From positions 37,659-101,658 of the forward strand of contig DYFV01000010.1 of the NCBI GenBank assembly GCA_020725025.1: a DNA stretch of 64,000 nucleotides, written 5' to 3'. Shown here one piece after another: positions 38,180 to 47,907 of this stretch. Source of the DNA: Azoarcus sp. Its GTDB lineage: Bacteria; Pseudomonadota; Gammaproteobacteria; Burkholderiales; Rhodocyclaceae. The notes beneath the pieces were generated by a model. It searched no databases, was not told the DNA's origin, and was given only the letters and a program-made list of their open reading frames with translations. The translations under genes and the position numbers were made by a program. Position 1 is the first letter of the stretch, and the number at the start of each line of letters is the position of its first letter.

Positions 38180-38827
38180 ATGGATCGTCGTCACGTCCTC
38201 AAGCAGCTCGCCGCACTCGCGGCGCTTTCCACCGTCGGCGCCGCGAGCTACGCGCAGCGCTCGGGCGGACCGGCGTTCCAGACGCTGCCGACGAAGGTGC
38301 CGACCGACTCGCCGGGCAAGGTCGAGGTGATCGAGTTCTTCTCCTACGGCTGCCCGCACTGCCACGATTTCGAGCCGCTCCTGCACGACTGGGCGAAGAA
38401 GCTTCCCTCCGACGTGAGCCTGGTGAAGGTGCCCATCACCTTCAACCGCGAGCAGTGGACCGTGCTCGCGCGCCTCTACTACACCATCCAGGCGCTGGGC
38501 GATGCCGACAAGCTTCACGCTGCGGCCTTCGACGCGCTCCACAACCGGCGCATCCCGCTGTTCCGCGAGGACGCGCTCTTCGACTGGGCGGCGAGCCAGG
38601 GTGTCGACCGCAAGCGCTTCATCGACGCCTACAAGTCCTTCGGCGTGCAGTCGCGCATGCAGCGCGCCAACCAGATCGCCGCCGCCTACCGGGTGAACGG
38701 CGTGCCGCTGATGGCGGTGGACGGCCGTTACCTGGTCTCGGCCAGCACCGCCGGCGGCTACGATGCCATGCTCAAGACGGTGGACGAGCTCATCGCCCGT
38801 TCCCGCAGCGGCAAGGGCGGCAGCTGA
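38180..38827 (+). CDS. dsbA: DsbA-type thiol:disulfide interchange protein
   Basis: VEVIEFFSYGCPHCHDFEPLL (CPHC active site) and exported N-terminus. Confidence 0.94.
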   Translation: MDRRHVLKQLAALAALSTVGAASYAQRSGGPAFQTLPTKVPTDSPGKVEVIEFFSYGCPHCHDFEPLLHDWAKKLPSDVSLVKVPITFNREQWTVLARLYYTIQALGDADKLHAAAFDALHNRRIPLFREDALFDWAASQGVDRKRFIDAYKSFGVQSRMQRANQIAAAYRVNGVPLMAVDGRYLVSASTAGGYDAMLKTVDELIARSRSGKGGS

Positions 38828-38851
38828 GCCTTCGCGCCGCCTGACCGCGGC

Positions 38852-39649
38852 ATGCCTCCCTACACCCCGAGTCCGGCTGCGGCCGGACTTCGTGTTTTCC
38901 TGACCGGCGCCTCGAGCGGGCTGGGGCAGGCCTTCGCCCGCCACTACGCGGCGCGCGGCGCGCGCCTGGGGCTGGTGGCGCGCCGCGAGGCCGCGCTGGC
39001 CGAGCTCGCCGCCTCGCTCCCCGGGGAGCATCTCGCCCTGGCGGCGGACGTGGGCGATGGGGCCGCGCTCGCCTGCGCGGCCCGACGCTACCTGGATGAG
39101 GTCGGCGTGCCCGACATCGTCATCGCCAACGCGGGCGTCTCGGTCGGTACCCTCACCGAGTACGCCGAGGATCTCGACGCCTTCGAGCGGGTGCTCCGCA
39201 CCAACGTGAACGGCATGGTGGCCTCCTTCCAGCCCTTCGTCGCGCCGATGCGCGCCCGCGGCAGCGGCCGGCTCGTGGGCATCGCCTCGGTGGCCGGCAT
39301 CCGCGGGCTGCCGGGGGCGGGCGCCTACAGCGCCTCCAAGGCCGCCGCCATCGCCTACCTGGAGAGCCTGCGGGTGGAACTGCGCGGCAGCGGAGTGCGG
39401 GTGGTGACCCTGGCGCCCGGCTACATCGCCACCCCGATGACGGCGGTCAATCCCTATCCCATGCCTTTCCTCCTGCCCGCCGACGAGGCGGCCCGGCGCA
39501 TGGCGCGGGTCATCGACGCCGGCCGCGCCTACGCGGTGGTGCCGTGGCAGATGGGCATCGTGGCGGGTCTGCTGCGGGCGCTGCCCAACGGCGTGTTCGA
39601 CGCGCTCTTCGCCCGCGCCGGCCGCAAGCCGCGCGGCCTGCCCCTGTAG
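38852..39649 (+). CDS. SDR family NAD(P)-dependent oxidoreductase
   Basis: VFLTGASSGLGQAFARHYAARGARLGLVARR, YSASKAA. Confidence 0.94.
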   Translation: MPPYTPSPAAAGLRVFLTGASSGLGQAFARHYAARGARLGLVARREAALAELAASLPGEHLALAADVGDGAALACAARRYLDEVGVPDIVIANAGVSVGTLTEYAEDLDAFERVLRTNVNGMVASFQPFVAPMRARGSGRLVGIASVAGIRGLPGAGAYSASKAAAIAYLESLRVELRGSGVRVVTLAPGYIATPMTAVNPYPMPFLLPADEAARRMARVIDAGRAYAVVPWQMGIVAGLLRALPNGVFDALFARAGRKPRGLPL

Positions 39650-39674
39650 GAGCGGCTGCCGCTCCTACAAGGGG
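39641..39674. repeat. REP-like hairpin at 3' end of SDR gene
   Basis: CCCCTGTAGGAGCGG-CTG-CCGCTCCTACAAGGGG, near-perfect 15-bp stem with one bulge, containing the SDR stop codon. Confidence 0.7.
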
Positions 39675-39725
39675 ATGTCTCCGTTATATGATGCGGTCCT
39701 TTCGACAATAACCGGAGCCGAGGCC

Positions 39726-40127
39726 ATGTCCGATTCCACCGAACGCCGCCGCCGCCAGCGCTTCCTCGCCCTGCGCCGCGGCGAAACCTGCTTCTGGGCG
39801 CAGATCGACGGCAGGCGCACGCCGCTGCTCGACCTCTCGCTGGAAGGCTTCGGCATCCCGGACGACGCAGTGCTCCCTGCGGACGGCGGCTTCGAGGTGG
39901 TGTTGCACCGCGCGGGTGTGCCCGACGAGATCCGTGCCCGCGCCCACGTGGTGAACCGTGTCGCCCATCCGAGCGGCGGACAGGTCGGCTGCCTTTTCGA
40001 CACGTTGGAAGGCGACGGCCGGGAGCGGCTGGAGGAGTGGCTCACGGTCCACGTGCTCGCCAATGCCTCGGTGCCGATCACCGAGAAGGACGCGGTCGCC
40101 ATCGTCTCGGGGCCCTCGCTGGTCTGA
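39726..40127 (+). CDS. PilZ-domain protein
   Basis: RRRRQRFLALRRG...LLDLSLEGFGI...ARAHVVNRVAHPSGGQVGCLF. Confidence 0.8.
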   Translation: MSDSTERRRRQRFLALRRGETCFWAQIDGRRTPLLDLSLEGFGIPDDAVLPADGGFEVVLHRAGVPDEIRARAHVVNRVAHPSGGQVGCLFDTLEGDGRERLEEWLTVHVLANASVPITEKDAVAIVSGPSLV

Positions 40128-40202
40128 GCGCCCCCCGCTTCCGGTAAGGGAAAACGCCCCTTCCGGGATGCGGCCGATGCGGGTAGGGTATGGCGGAAAA
40201 AC

Positions 40203-40220
40203 GCGCCCCGGCGGGGGCGC
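40203..40220 (+). promoter_or_regulatory. GC-rich hairpin just upstream of NAD-GDH Shine-Dalgarno
   Basis: GCGCCCC-GGCG-GGGGCGC, 7-bp perfect arms, GGGAG at 40225-40229, ATG at 40238. Confidence 0.5.
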
Positions 40221-40237
40221 TCTTCGGGAGTACAGCC

Positions 40238-43200
40238 ATGCTCGCACCCCACCAGGAGGCCGTCAGCGCCCCCTTCGACGCGGTCCTGGAACTCATCGAG
40301 ACCAAGCTGCCCGCCGACCAGGCAGCCCTCGTCGTCCCGTTCGCCCGCAAGTATTTCAGCCAGGTCGATCCAGAGGACGTGCTCGACCGTCCGGTCGCCG
40401 ACCTCTACGGCGCGGTCCTGTCCCACTGGCAGTTCATGCGCCGCCATCCGGCCGGCACACGGCTGCGTGCCTACAATCCTCGCCTCGAGGAGCACGGCTG
40501 GGAATCGACCCACACGGTCATCGAGATCGTCAATGACGACATGCCCTTCCTGGTCGATTCCATCACCATGGAGGTCAACCGCCAGGGCCTCACCCTGCAC
40601 CTGATCGTCCACCCGGTGATGCGTGTGGTGCGCGACGCGGCGGGCAATTACCTGGGTCTTGCCGGCGAGGGCGAGGCGGAGAAGGGCCGCTACGAGTCCA
40701 TCATCCACGTGGAAGTGGATCGGCGCACCGAGCCCGCCGACCTCGAGGCGCTGCAGGCCGGTCTCACCCGCGTGCTGGACGACGTGCGTGCGGCCGTCGC
40801 CGACTGGCCGGCGATGCGCGAGCGGCTCGCCGACATCGTCGCCGAAGTGGAAAGCCGGCCCCCTCCGGTCGAGGACGACCGGGACGAGGTGCTCGCCTTC
40901 CTGAAGTGGATCGGCGACGGAAACTTCGTTCTGCTCGGCTGCCGCGACTACGACCTGGTCACCACCGGGGGCGAGAACGAGCTGCGCATCCGGCCCGGGA
41001 GCGGCCAGGGTCTGCTGCGCGAGAGCGGGGAGGAGAAACTGTCGCGCGCCTTCGCCGCCCTGCCGCCGCAGCTCAAGGCCCAAGCGCATCTGCCGCGGCT
41101 CCTCACCCTCACCAAGACCAACAGCCGCTCCACGGTGCACCGCCCCGGCTACCTCGACTACATCGGCATCAAGGTGTTCGACGCCGAGGGGCGGGTGGTC
41201 GGCGAGCGGCGGGTGATCGGGCTGCTCGCCTCGACCGCCTACAGCACCCGCCCGATCTACATCCCCCTCCTGCGGCGCAAGGTCGCCGCAGTGATCGAGC
41301 GCGCCGGGCTGATGCCGGGCAGCCACGCGGCCAAGGCGCTGCTCACCATCCTCGAGCGCTACCCGCGGGACGAGCTCTTCCAGATCGAGGTGGACGAGCT
41401 CTACGCCCACGCCGTCGCCATCCTGCGGCTGGGCGAGCGCCAGCGCACGCGGCTGCTGGTGCGCTGCGACCCGTTCGCGCGCTTTGTCTCGTGCCTGGTC
41501 TACGTGCCGCGGGAGCACTACAACACCGAGCAGCGCCGCCGCATGCAGGCGGTGCTGATGGAGGCCTTCAACGGCGCGAGCTCCGAGTTCGACGTGCACT
41601 TCTCCGAGTCGGCCCTGGCACGCATCCAGATCGTGGTGCGCACCCGCGAGTCGGTGATCCCGCCCTTCGACGTGCGCGAGCTCGAGCAGCGGCTCGCCCG
41701 TGCCGCACGGCGCTGGGAAGACGACCTGCAGCAGGCGCTCGTCGTCCACTGCGGCGAGGAGCGCGGCATGGCGCTCTTCGCCCGCTACTGCAACGCCTTT
41801 CCGGCCGGCTACCGCGAGCACTACCCGGCGCGCGTGGCGGTGTTCGACGTGGAGCAGATGGAGAGCCTCACCGGCGACGACGGCCTGGCGATGAGTCTCT
41901 ACGTGCCCCTCGAAGCGCCGCCCGGGCGGCTCAACTTCAAGCTCTACCGTGCGGGCGCGCCGGTTGCCCTGTCGACGAGCCTCCCCATGCTCGAGCACAT
42001 GGGCGTGCAGGTGATCGACGAGCGTCCCGCCGAGATCGACCGCCAGGACGGGCGCCGCATCTGGATCCACGACTTCGGGCTCGCCCACGCCGGCAGCGGC
42101 GAGCTCGACGTGGACCGCCTGCGCCCGCTGTTCCAGGATGCCTTCCTGCGCGTGTGGCGCAGCGAGATCGAGAACGACGACTTCAACCGCCTCACGCTGC
42201 TCGCCGGCCTGGGCTGGCGAGAGGTGAGCGTGCTGCGCGCCTACGCCAAGTACATGCGCCAGGCGGGCTTCACCTTCAGTCAGAGCTACATGGAGCAGAC
42301 GCTCGCCGCCTACCCGGCGCTCGCGCGCGAGCTCTTCGCCCTCTTCGCGGCACGCTTCGACCCGGCCCACGAGCGCAACCGCGAGAGCCAGTGCGTGCGC
42401 CTGGTGGTGCACATCGAGGAGGCGCTGAACAAGGTCGCCAACCTGGACGAGGACCGCATCCTGCGCCAGTTCCTGGCCATGATCGAGGCGACCCTGCGCA
42501 CCAACTACTTCCAGCCCGGCGCAGACGGGCGGCCCAAGCCCTGGATCTCCTTCAAGTTCGACCCGGGGCGCATCCCCAACCTGCCGCATCCGCGGCCGAT
42601 GTTCGAGATCTTCGTGTACTCGCCGCGGGTGGAGGGCGTACACCTGCGCGGCGGCAAGGTGGCCCGCGGCGGGCTGCGCTGGTCCGACCGGATGGAGGAC
42701 TTCCGCACCGAGATCCTGGGGCTGGTGAAGGCGCAGATCGTGAAGAACGCGGTGATCGTGCCGGTGGGCTCCAAGGGCGGCTTCGTGCTCAAGGCGCCGC
42801 CGCCGGCCGGCGACCGCGAGGCGCTCATGGCCGAGGGCGTGGCGTGCTACCGCACCTACCTGCGGGGCCTCCTCGACATCACCGACAACCTGCGCCTGGG
42901 CAAGGTGCTGCCGCCGCCCCGCGTGGTGCGCCACGACGAGGACGATCCCTATCTGGTGGTGGCCGCCGACAAGGGCACCGCGACCTTCTCCGACTACGCC
43001 AACGCGGTGGCGGCCGAGTACGGCTTCTGGCTGGGCGACGCCTTCGCCTCGGGCGGCTCGGTGGGCTACGACCACAAGAAGATGGGCATCACCGCGCGCG
43101 GCGCCTGGGAGTCGGCCAAGCGCCACTTCCGCGAGCTGGGGACGAACATCCAGGAGCAGCCCTTCAGCGTCGTCGGCATCGGCGACATGTCGGGCGACGT

Positions 43201-45055
43201 GTTCGGCAACGGCATGCTGCTGTCGAAGTGCATCCGCCTGGTCGCGGCCTTCGACCACCGCCACATCTTCCTCGACCCGGATCCGGACCCGGCCGCCACC
43301 TGGGAGGAGCGCGCGCGCCTGTTCGGCCTGCCGCGCTCGTCCTGGGACGACTACGACCGCTCGCGCATCTCGGAAGGCGGCGGCGTGTGGCCGCGCAGCG
43401 CCAAGTCCATCCCGCTCTCGCCCCAGGTGCGCGCCGCGCTCGGCACCGAGGCCGAAGCCCTCACGCCGGCCGAGCTCATCCGCTGCATCCTGCGCGCGCC
43501 GGTAGACCTCCTCTACAACGGCGGCATCGGCACCTACGTGAAGGCCGCGAGCGAGACCGACGCCGCGGTGGGCGACCGCGCCAACGACGCGCTGCGGGTC
43601 AATGGCGCGGAGCTGCGCTGCCGGGTGGTGGTCGAGGGCGGAAACCTCGGCGTTACCCAGCTCGGCCGCATCGAGTACGCCTTGAAGGGCGGCAAGATCA
43701 ACACCGACGCCATCGACAATTCGGGCGGCGTGGATTGCTCCGACCACGAGGTGAACATCAAGATCCTGCTCGACCGGGTGGTGGCCGAGGGCGAGCTCAC
43801 CGAGAAGCAGCGCAACAAGCTGTTGGCGGACATGACCGAGGAGGTCGCCGGCCTGGTGCTGCGCGACAACTACGGGCAGACCCAGATCCTCTCGGTCATG
43901 CGCGCGCGCGGGGCGGCGCTGCTCGGCGAGCAGGGCGACTTCATCCGCCGCCTTGCCCACTCGGGACGGCTCAACCGCAAGCTCGAGTTCCTGCCCATGG
44001 ACGAGGAGCTCGCCGAACGCTCCGCCAGCCGCACCGGGCTGGTCACCCCCGAGCTCGCGGTGCTGCTCGCCTACTGCAAGATCGAGCTCTTCGAGCTGGT
44101 GCTCGCCTCGGACGTGCCCGAAGACCCCTACATCTCCACCGCGCTCCTGCGCTACTTCCCGGTGCCGCTGCGCGAGCGCTATCCGGCGCAGATCGCCGAG
44201 CACCCCCTGCGGCGCGAGATCATCGCCACCCACGTGGTGAACAGCATGGTGAACCGGGTCGGGCTCACCTTCGTGAACCGGCTGCAAGGGGAGGTCGGCG
44301 CGACGCCGGCCGAGATCGTGCGCGCCTACATGGCCACCCGGGAGGTCTTCGCCCTGGTGCCGGTATGGCGCGGCATCGAGGCCCTCGACAACCTGGTCGA
44401 GTACGCGGTGCAGACGGCGATGATCCTCGACACCGGCCGGCTCATCCAGCGCGGCACCCTATGGTTCCTGCGCCATCGGGAGTGGCTCGCCGACCTCGGG
44501 GCGACGGTGGAGCACTTCGCCCCCGGCGTGGCGCGGCTCGCCGAGGGCCTGCACGAGCTGGTCACGCCCGACTACCGCGCCGAGCTCGATGCGGCCGCCG
44601 CGCGGCTGGTCGAGAAGGGCGCGCCGGAGCCGCTGGCGCGGCGCATCGCCTCCCTCGACGAGCTCTATTCGGCGCTGGACCTGGTGGAGGTGGCGGCCGA
44701 GACGGCGCGCCCGGAGGCACTGGTGGCGCAGGTCTACTTCACCCTGGGTGGCCATCTGGAGCTGCACTGGCTGGCACGGCACATCATCGCGCTCCCGGCC
44801 GACACCCGCTGGCAGTCTCTCGCACGCAGCGCCTTGCGTGTGGATCTCTCCAACCAGGCGCGTCTGCTCGCCGCCGATGCGCTGCGCCAGTCGCCGGACG
44901 CGGACGACGCCGAGCTGGTCATACGGGCCTGGGAGGGCCGCCACTTCGCCCGGATGGAGCGCTACCGCCACCTCCTGGCGGAAGTGAAATCGGCCACCGC
45001 GGTGGAGATGCCGATGCTCTCGGTGCTGCTGCGCGAGCTGCGCGGCATGGTCTGA
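40238..45055 (+). CDS. NAD-specific glutamate dehydrogenase, large (about 180 kDa) type
   Basis: 1605-aa ORF; ARGGLRWSDRMEDFRTEILGLVKAQIVKNAVIVPVGSKGGFV and SVVGIGDMSGDVFGNGMLLS. Confidence 0.96.
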   Translation: MLAPHQEAVSAPFDAVLELIETKLPADQAALVVPFARKYFSQVDPEDVLDRPVADLYGAVLSHWQFMRRHPAGTRLRAYNPRLEEHGWESTHTVIEIVNDDMPFLVDSITMEVNRQGLTLHLIVHPVMRVVRDAAGNYLGLAGEGEAEKGRYESIIHVEVDRRTEPADLEALQAGLTRVLDDVRAAVADWPAMRERLADIVAEVESRPPPVEDDRDEVLAFLKWIGDGNFVLLGCRDYDLVTTGGENELRIRPGSGQGLLRESGEEKLSRAFAALPPQLKAQAHLPRLLTLTKTNSRSTVHRPGYLDYIGIKVFDAEGRVVGERRVIGLLASTAYSTRPIYIPLLRRKVAAVIERAGLMPGSHAAKALLTILERYPRDELFQIEVDELYAHAVAILRLGERQRTRLLVRCDPFARFVSCLVYVPREHYNTEQRRRMQAVLMEAFNGASSEFDVHFSESALARIQIVVRTRESVIPPFDVRELEQRLARAARRWEDDLQQALVVHCGEERGMALFARYCNAFPAGYREHYPARVAVFDVEQMESLTGDDGLAMSLYVPLEAPPGRLNFKLYRAGAPVALSTSLPMLEHMGVQVIDERPAEIDRQDGRRIWIHDFGLAHAGSGELDVDRLRPLFQDAFLRVWRSEIENDDFNRLTLLAGLGWREVSVLRAYAKYMRQAGFTFSQSYMEQTLAAYPALARELFALFAARFDPAHERNRESQCVRLVVHIEEALNKVANLDEDRILRQFLAMIEATLRTNYFQPGADGRPKPWISFKFDPGRIPNLPHPRPMFEIFVYSPRVEGVHLRGGKVARGGLRWSDRMEDFRTEILGLVKAQIVKNAVIVPVGSKGGFVLKAPPPAGDREALMAEGVACYRTYLRGLLDITDNLRLGKVLPPPRVVRHDEDDPYLVVAADKGTATFSDYANAVAAEYGFWLGDAFASGGSVGYDHKKMGITARGAWESAKRHFRELGTNIQEQPFSVVGIGDMSGDVFGNGMLLSKCIRLVAAFDHRHIFLDPDPDPAATWEERARLFGLPRSSWDDYDRSRISEGGGVWPRSAKSIPLSPQVRAALGTEAEALTPAELIRCILRAPVDLLYNGGIGTYVKAASETDAAVGDRANDALRVNGAELRCRVVVEGGNLGVTQLGRIEYALKGGKINTDAIDNSGGVDCSDHEVNIKILLDRVVAEGELTEKQRNKLLADMTEEVAGLVLRDNYGQTQILSVMRARGAALLGEQGDFIRRLAHSGRLNRKLEFLPMDEELAERSASRTGLVTPELAVLLAYCKIELFELVLASDVPEDPYISTALLRYFPVPLRERYPAQIAEHPLRREIIATHVVNSMVNRVGLTFVNRLQGEVGATPAEIVRAYMATREVFALVPVWRGIEALDNLVEYAVQTAMILDTGRLIQRGTLWFLRHREWLADLGATVEHFAPGVARLAEGLHELVTPDYRAELDAAAARLVEKGAPEPLARRIASLDELYSALDLVEVAAETARPEALVAQVYFTLGGHLELHWLARHIIALPADTRWQSLARSALRVDLSNQARLLAADALRQSPDADDAELVIRAWEGRHFARMERYRHLLAEVKSATAVEMPMLSVLLRELRGMV

Positions 45056-45063
45056 ACCCGCCC

Positions 45064-45145
45064 CCCGGATTCCGTTCCTCCATCCGGGCTGCAGAGGACC
45101 GCGCGGCGTCCGCGTAGCCCGGATGAAGCCCCAGCGGAATCCGGG
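45064..45145. repeat. Dispersed intergenic repeat, inverted plus direct unit
   Basis: CCCGGATTCCGTTCCTCCATCCGGGCTGC ... GCGTAGCCCGGATGAAGCCCCAGCGGAATCCGGG, between convergent genes. Confidence 0.85.
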
Positions 45146-45169
45146 AACGGCGGCCGGCGCCCCGATGCC

Positions 45170-47812
45170 TCAGGTCGCCGGCCGCGGGTGCGGCGCCGCA
45201 CCGGTGCGTGCCCGGCGCAACTGCAGCATCACCACCACCGCGAGCACGAGCAGTGTCGGCAGGTACATCCACTCCTTCCGCGGACGATCGGTGGGCAGCT
45301 CGATGCGGCTCACCGTGAAGCCCTGCTCCAGCCCCAGCCGTTCGGCCGGGCTGCCGAAGCGCACCGCGGCGACCTGCACCTGGTCGCCCAGCTGCATCAC
45401 CGTGAGGCCCATCGCGCCCAGGCGCTCGCGGGCCGAGGGGGCGGGATCGCCCAGCGGCAGCAGCACGCCCTTGGATACGTCGTCGCCCTCCAGGCTGATG
45501 CCTTCCACCCACACGCGCAGCCGGGCGTCGGCGGGCGCCGCCTGCACCAGCTCCGTGAAGCGGCTCGCCGGAACCGCCTCGTAGGGCGGATACAGCATGT
45601 CCATCCAGAAGCCGGGCCGGAACAGGCTGAAGGTCACGAGCAGCAGCACCGCCGTCTCCCAGCTGCGGTTGCGGGTAAGGAACCAGCCCTGGGTGGCGGC
45701 GGCGAACATCAGGTTGGCCAGGATCGCGGTGGACACGGTGAGGAAGAAGATCCACCACGAGTCGATGCCGATCATCAGCAACTGGGTGTTGAAGATGAAC
45801 ATGAAGGGCAGGATCGCCGTGCGGATCGAGTACAGGAAGGCCTGGGCGCCGACCGCGATCGGGTCGTAGCGGGCAATCCCTGCCGCCGCGTAGGAGGCGA
45901 GCCCCACCGGCGGGGTGACGTCGGCCATCAGCCCGAAGTAGAAGACGAACATGTGCACCGCGATGAGCGGTACCAGCAGCCCGCTCTGTGAGCCGAGCTC
46001 GACCACCACCGGGGCCATCAGGGTCGACACCACGATGTAGTTGGCGGTGGTGGGCAGCCCCATGCCGAGGATGAGGCAGATCACCGCCACCATGAAGAGC
46101 ATCACCATCAGGTTGCCGCCCGAGACGAGTTCGACGAACTCGGTGAGCACCAGCCCGATCCCGGTGAGCGTCACCGTGCCTACCACGATGCCGGCGGCCG
46201 CGGTGGCGATGCCGATGCCGATCATGTTGCGCGCGCCGGTCTCCAGCCCCAGGTAAAGGTCGGCGAACCCCTGTTTGAAGTCGCGCCCGACCGTGTCGTG
46301 GCCGCGGAAGAGGGCGAGGATGGGGCGCTGGGTGACCAGGATGAAGATCATGAAGGTCGTCGCCCAGAAGGCGGACAGCCCCGGCGAGAGCTCCTCGACC
46401 ATCAGGTTCCACACCAGCGCCACCACCGGCAGCAGGAAGTGCAGGCCCGACTTCAGCGTCGGGCCCACCTCGGGCAGCACCGTGAGCTCGCTGTTCGGAT
46501 CCTCCATGTGCAGCTCGGGCTGCTTCGCCGAGAACCGCAGCAACGCGAGGTAGGCGAAGAACATCAGCACCGAGATCACGATGAAGGAGGCCTCGCCCGC
46601 GACGACCTTGATCCACCCCAGCCCGTAGTACACCACCCCCGCCAGGACGAGCAGGCCGCTCACCGTGAATCCCACCGAAAGGAGCCGCGCCTGCCAGGGT
46701 TTCGTCGGAGCGCGCCGCGGCAGCCCGCGGATGTCGGCCTTCATCGCTTCCAGGTGCACAAGGTAGAACAGCGCGATGTAGGAGATCATCGCCGGCAGGA
46801 AGGCGTGCTTGAGCACCTCCACGTAGGGAATGCCCACGTACTCGACCATCAGGAAGGCCGCCGCGCCCATCACCGGCGGCATGATCTGGCCGTCTACCGA
46901 GGCGGCCACCTCCACCGCACCGGCCTTCTTCGGGTGGTAGCCCACCCGCTTCATGAGCGGGATGGTGAAGGTGCCGGTGGTCACCACGTTGGCGATCGAG
47001 GAGCCGGAGATCATCCCGGTCGAGGCCGAGGCCACGACCGCGGCCTTGGCCGGGCCGCCGCGGAAGTGCCCCAGCATGGACATGGCGCTCATGATGAAGT
47101 AGTTGCCGGCGCCCGCCGTCTCCAGCAGCGCGCCGAAGAGCACGAACAGGAAGATGAAGCTGGTGGACACCCCCAGCGCGACCCCGAACACGCCCTCGGT
47201 GGTGAGCCACAGGTGGCTCATGCCCTTGCCGAGGGAGGCGCCGCGGTGGGCGACGATGTCCGGCATGTAGGGGCCGAGGAAGATGTAGGCGATGAACAGG
47301 AGCGCCAGGATCACCATCGGCAGGCCGAGCACGCGCCGCGCGGCTTCGAGCAGCAGCGCCAGGCCCGCGACCGCCGCCACCAGGTCCAGGGTGGTGGGCA
47401 GGCCGGGGCGGGTGGCGAGCTCGGCGTAGAAGAGGTAGAGATAGCCGCCGCAGAAGGCGCCTGCGAGCGCGAATACCCAGTCCTGAAGGGGAACGTAATC
47501 GCGCGGCGAGCGCTTGAAGGCGGGATAGGCGAGGAAGGCGAGGAAGATCGCGAAGGCCAGGTGGATCGAGCGCGCCTCGGTGTCGTTGAGGATGAAGACC
47601 CCGAAGGTGAAGGGCAGCGGCGAGGCGAACCACAGCTGGAACAGCGACCACGCGAGCGCTGCCGCGATCACCACCCCCAGTACGATCCCTTTGGGCGTTC
47701 TACCCCCGGTATCGGCCTCGGCGACGATCTGCTTCAGCTCGTCGTCGCTCAGTACGTGGACTTCGCTCCTTTCCTGCTCGGCGTGCTTGCCGGATCTTTC
47801 GACCATCCCCAT
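45170..47812 (-). CDS. TRAP transporter fused permease (DctQM-type) with C-terminal PDZ-like extension
   Basis: Very hydrophobic 880-aa ORF; LVLGLPMVILALLFIAYIFLGPYMPDIVAHRG, GSSIANVVTTGTFTIPLMKRVGY; C-terminal QVAAVRFGSPAERLGLEQGFTVSRIEL. Confidence 0.93.
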   Translation of the reverse strand: MGMVERSGKHAEQERSEVHVLSDDELKQIVAEADTGGRTPKGIVLGVVIAAALAWSLFQLWFASPLPFTFGVFILNDTEARSIHLAFAIFLAFLAYPAFKRSPRDYVPLQDWVFALAGAFCGGYLYLFYAELATRPGLPTTLDLVAAVAGLALLLEAARRVLGLPMVILALLFIAYIFLGPYMPDIVAHRGASLGKGMSHLWLTTEGVFGVALGVSTSFIFLFVLFGALLETAGAGNYFIMSAMSMLGHFRGGPAKAAVVASASTGMISGSSIANVVTTGTFTIPLMKRVGYHPKKAGAVEVAASVDGQIMPPVMGAAAFLMVEYVGIPYVEVLKHAFLPAMISYIALFYLVHLEAMKADIRGLPRRAPTKPWQARLLSVGFTVSGLLVLAGVVYYGLGWIKVVAGEASFIVISVLMFFAYLALLRFSAKQPELHMEDPNSELTVLPEVGPTLKSGLHFLLPVVALVWNLMVEELSPGLSAFWATTFMIFILVTQRPILALFRGHDTVGRDFKQGFADLYLGLETGARNMIGIGIATAAAGIVVGTVTLTGIGLVLTEFVELVSGGNLMVMLFMVAVICLILGMGLPTTANYIVVSTLMAPVVVELGSQSGLLVPLIAVHMFVFYFGLMADVTPPVGLASYAAAGIARYDPIAVGAQAFLYSIRTAILPFMFIFNTQLLMIGIDSWWIFFLTVSTAILANLMFAAATQGWFLTRNRSWETAVLLLVTFSLFRPGFWMDMLYPPYEAVPASRFTELVQAAPADARLRVWVEGISLEGDDVSKGVLLPLGDPAPSARERLGAMGLTVMQLGDQVQVAAVRFGSPAERLGLEQGFTVSRIELPTDRPRKEWMYLPTLLVLAVVVMLQLRRARTGAAPHPRPAT

Positions 47813-47907
47813 CTCCCACGCGCGGAATACTCGCGGGGCGCGGCGGGGTTTCGGTCCGCGCGTGCCCCGGGCTCAGGACGGCGGCCGGGCCGCCGTCCCG
47901 CGGGCGG

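Noticed and set aside
39665-44287. 1540-aa minus-strand ORF
   Set aside because: Antisense shadow of the NAD-glutamate dehydrogenase and PilZ genes; low-complexity His/Glu/Arg-rich translation typical of high-GC spurious frames, while the plus frame has clear family motifs.
40906-45117. 1403-aa plus-strand ORF
   Set aside because: Out-of-frame reading of the NAD-GDH gene; Arg/Ala/Pro-rich with no recognisable domain.
44919-47651. 910-aa minus-strand ORF
   Set aside because: Alternative frame over the TRAP permease, whose real frame is hydrophobic with TRAP motifs.
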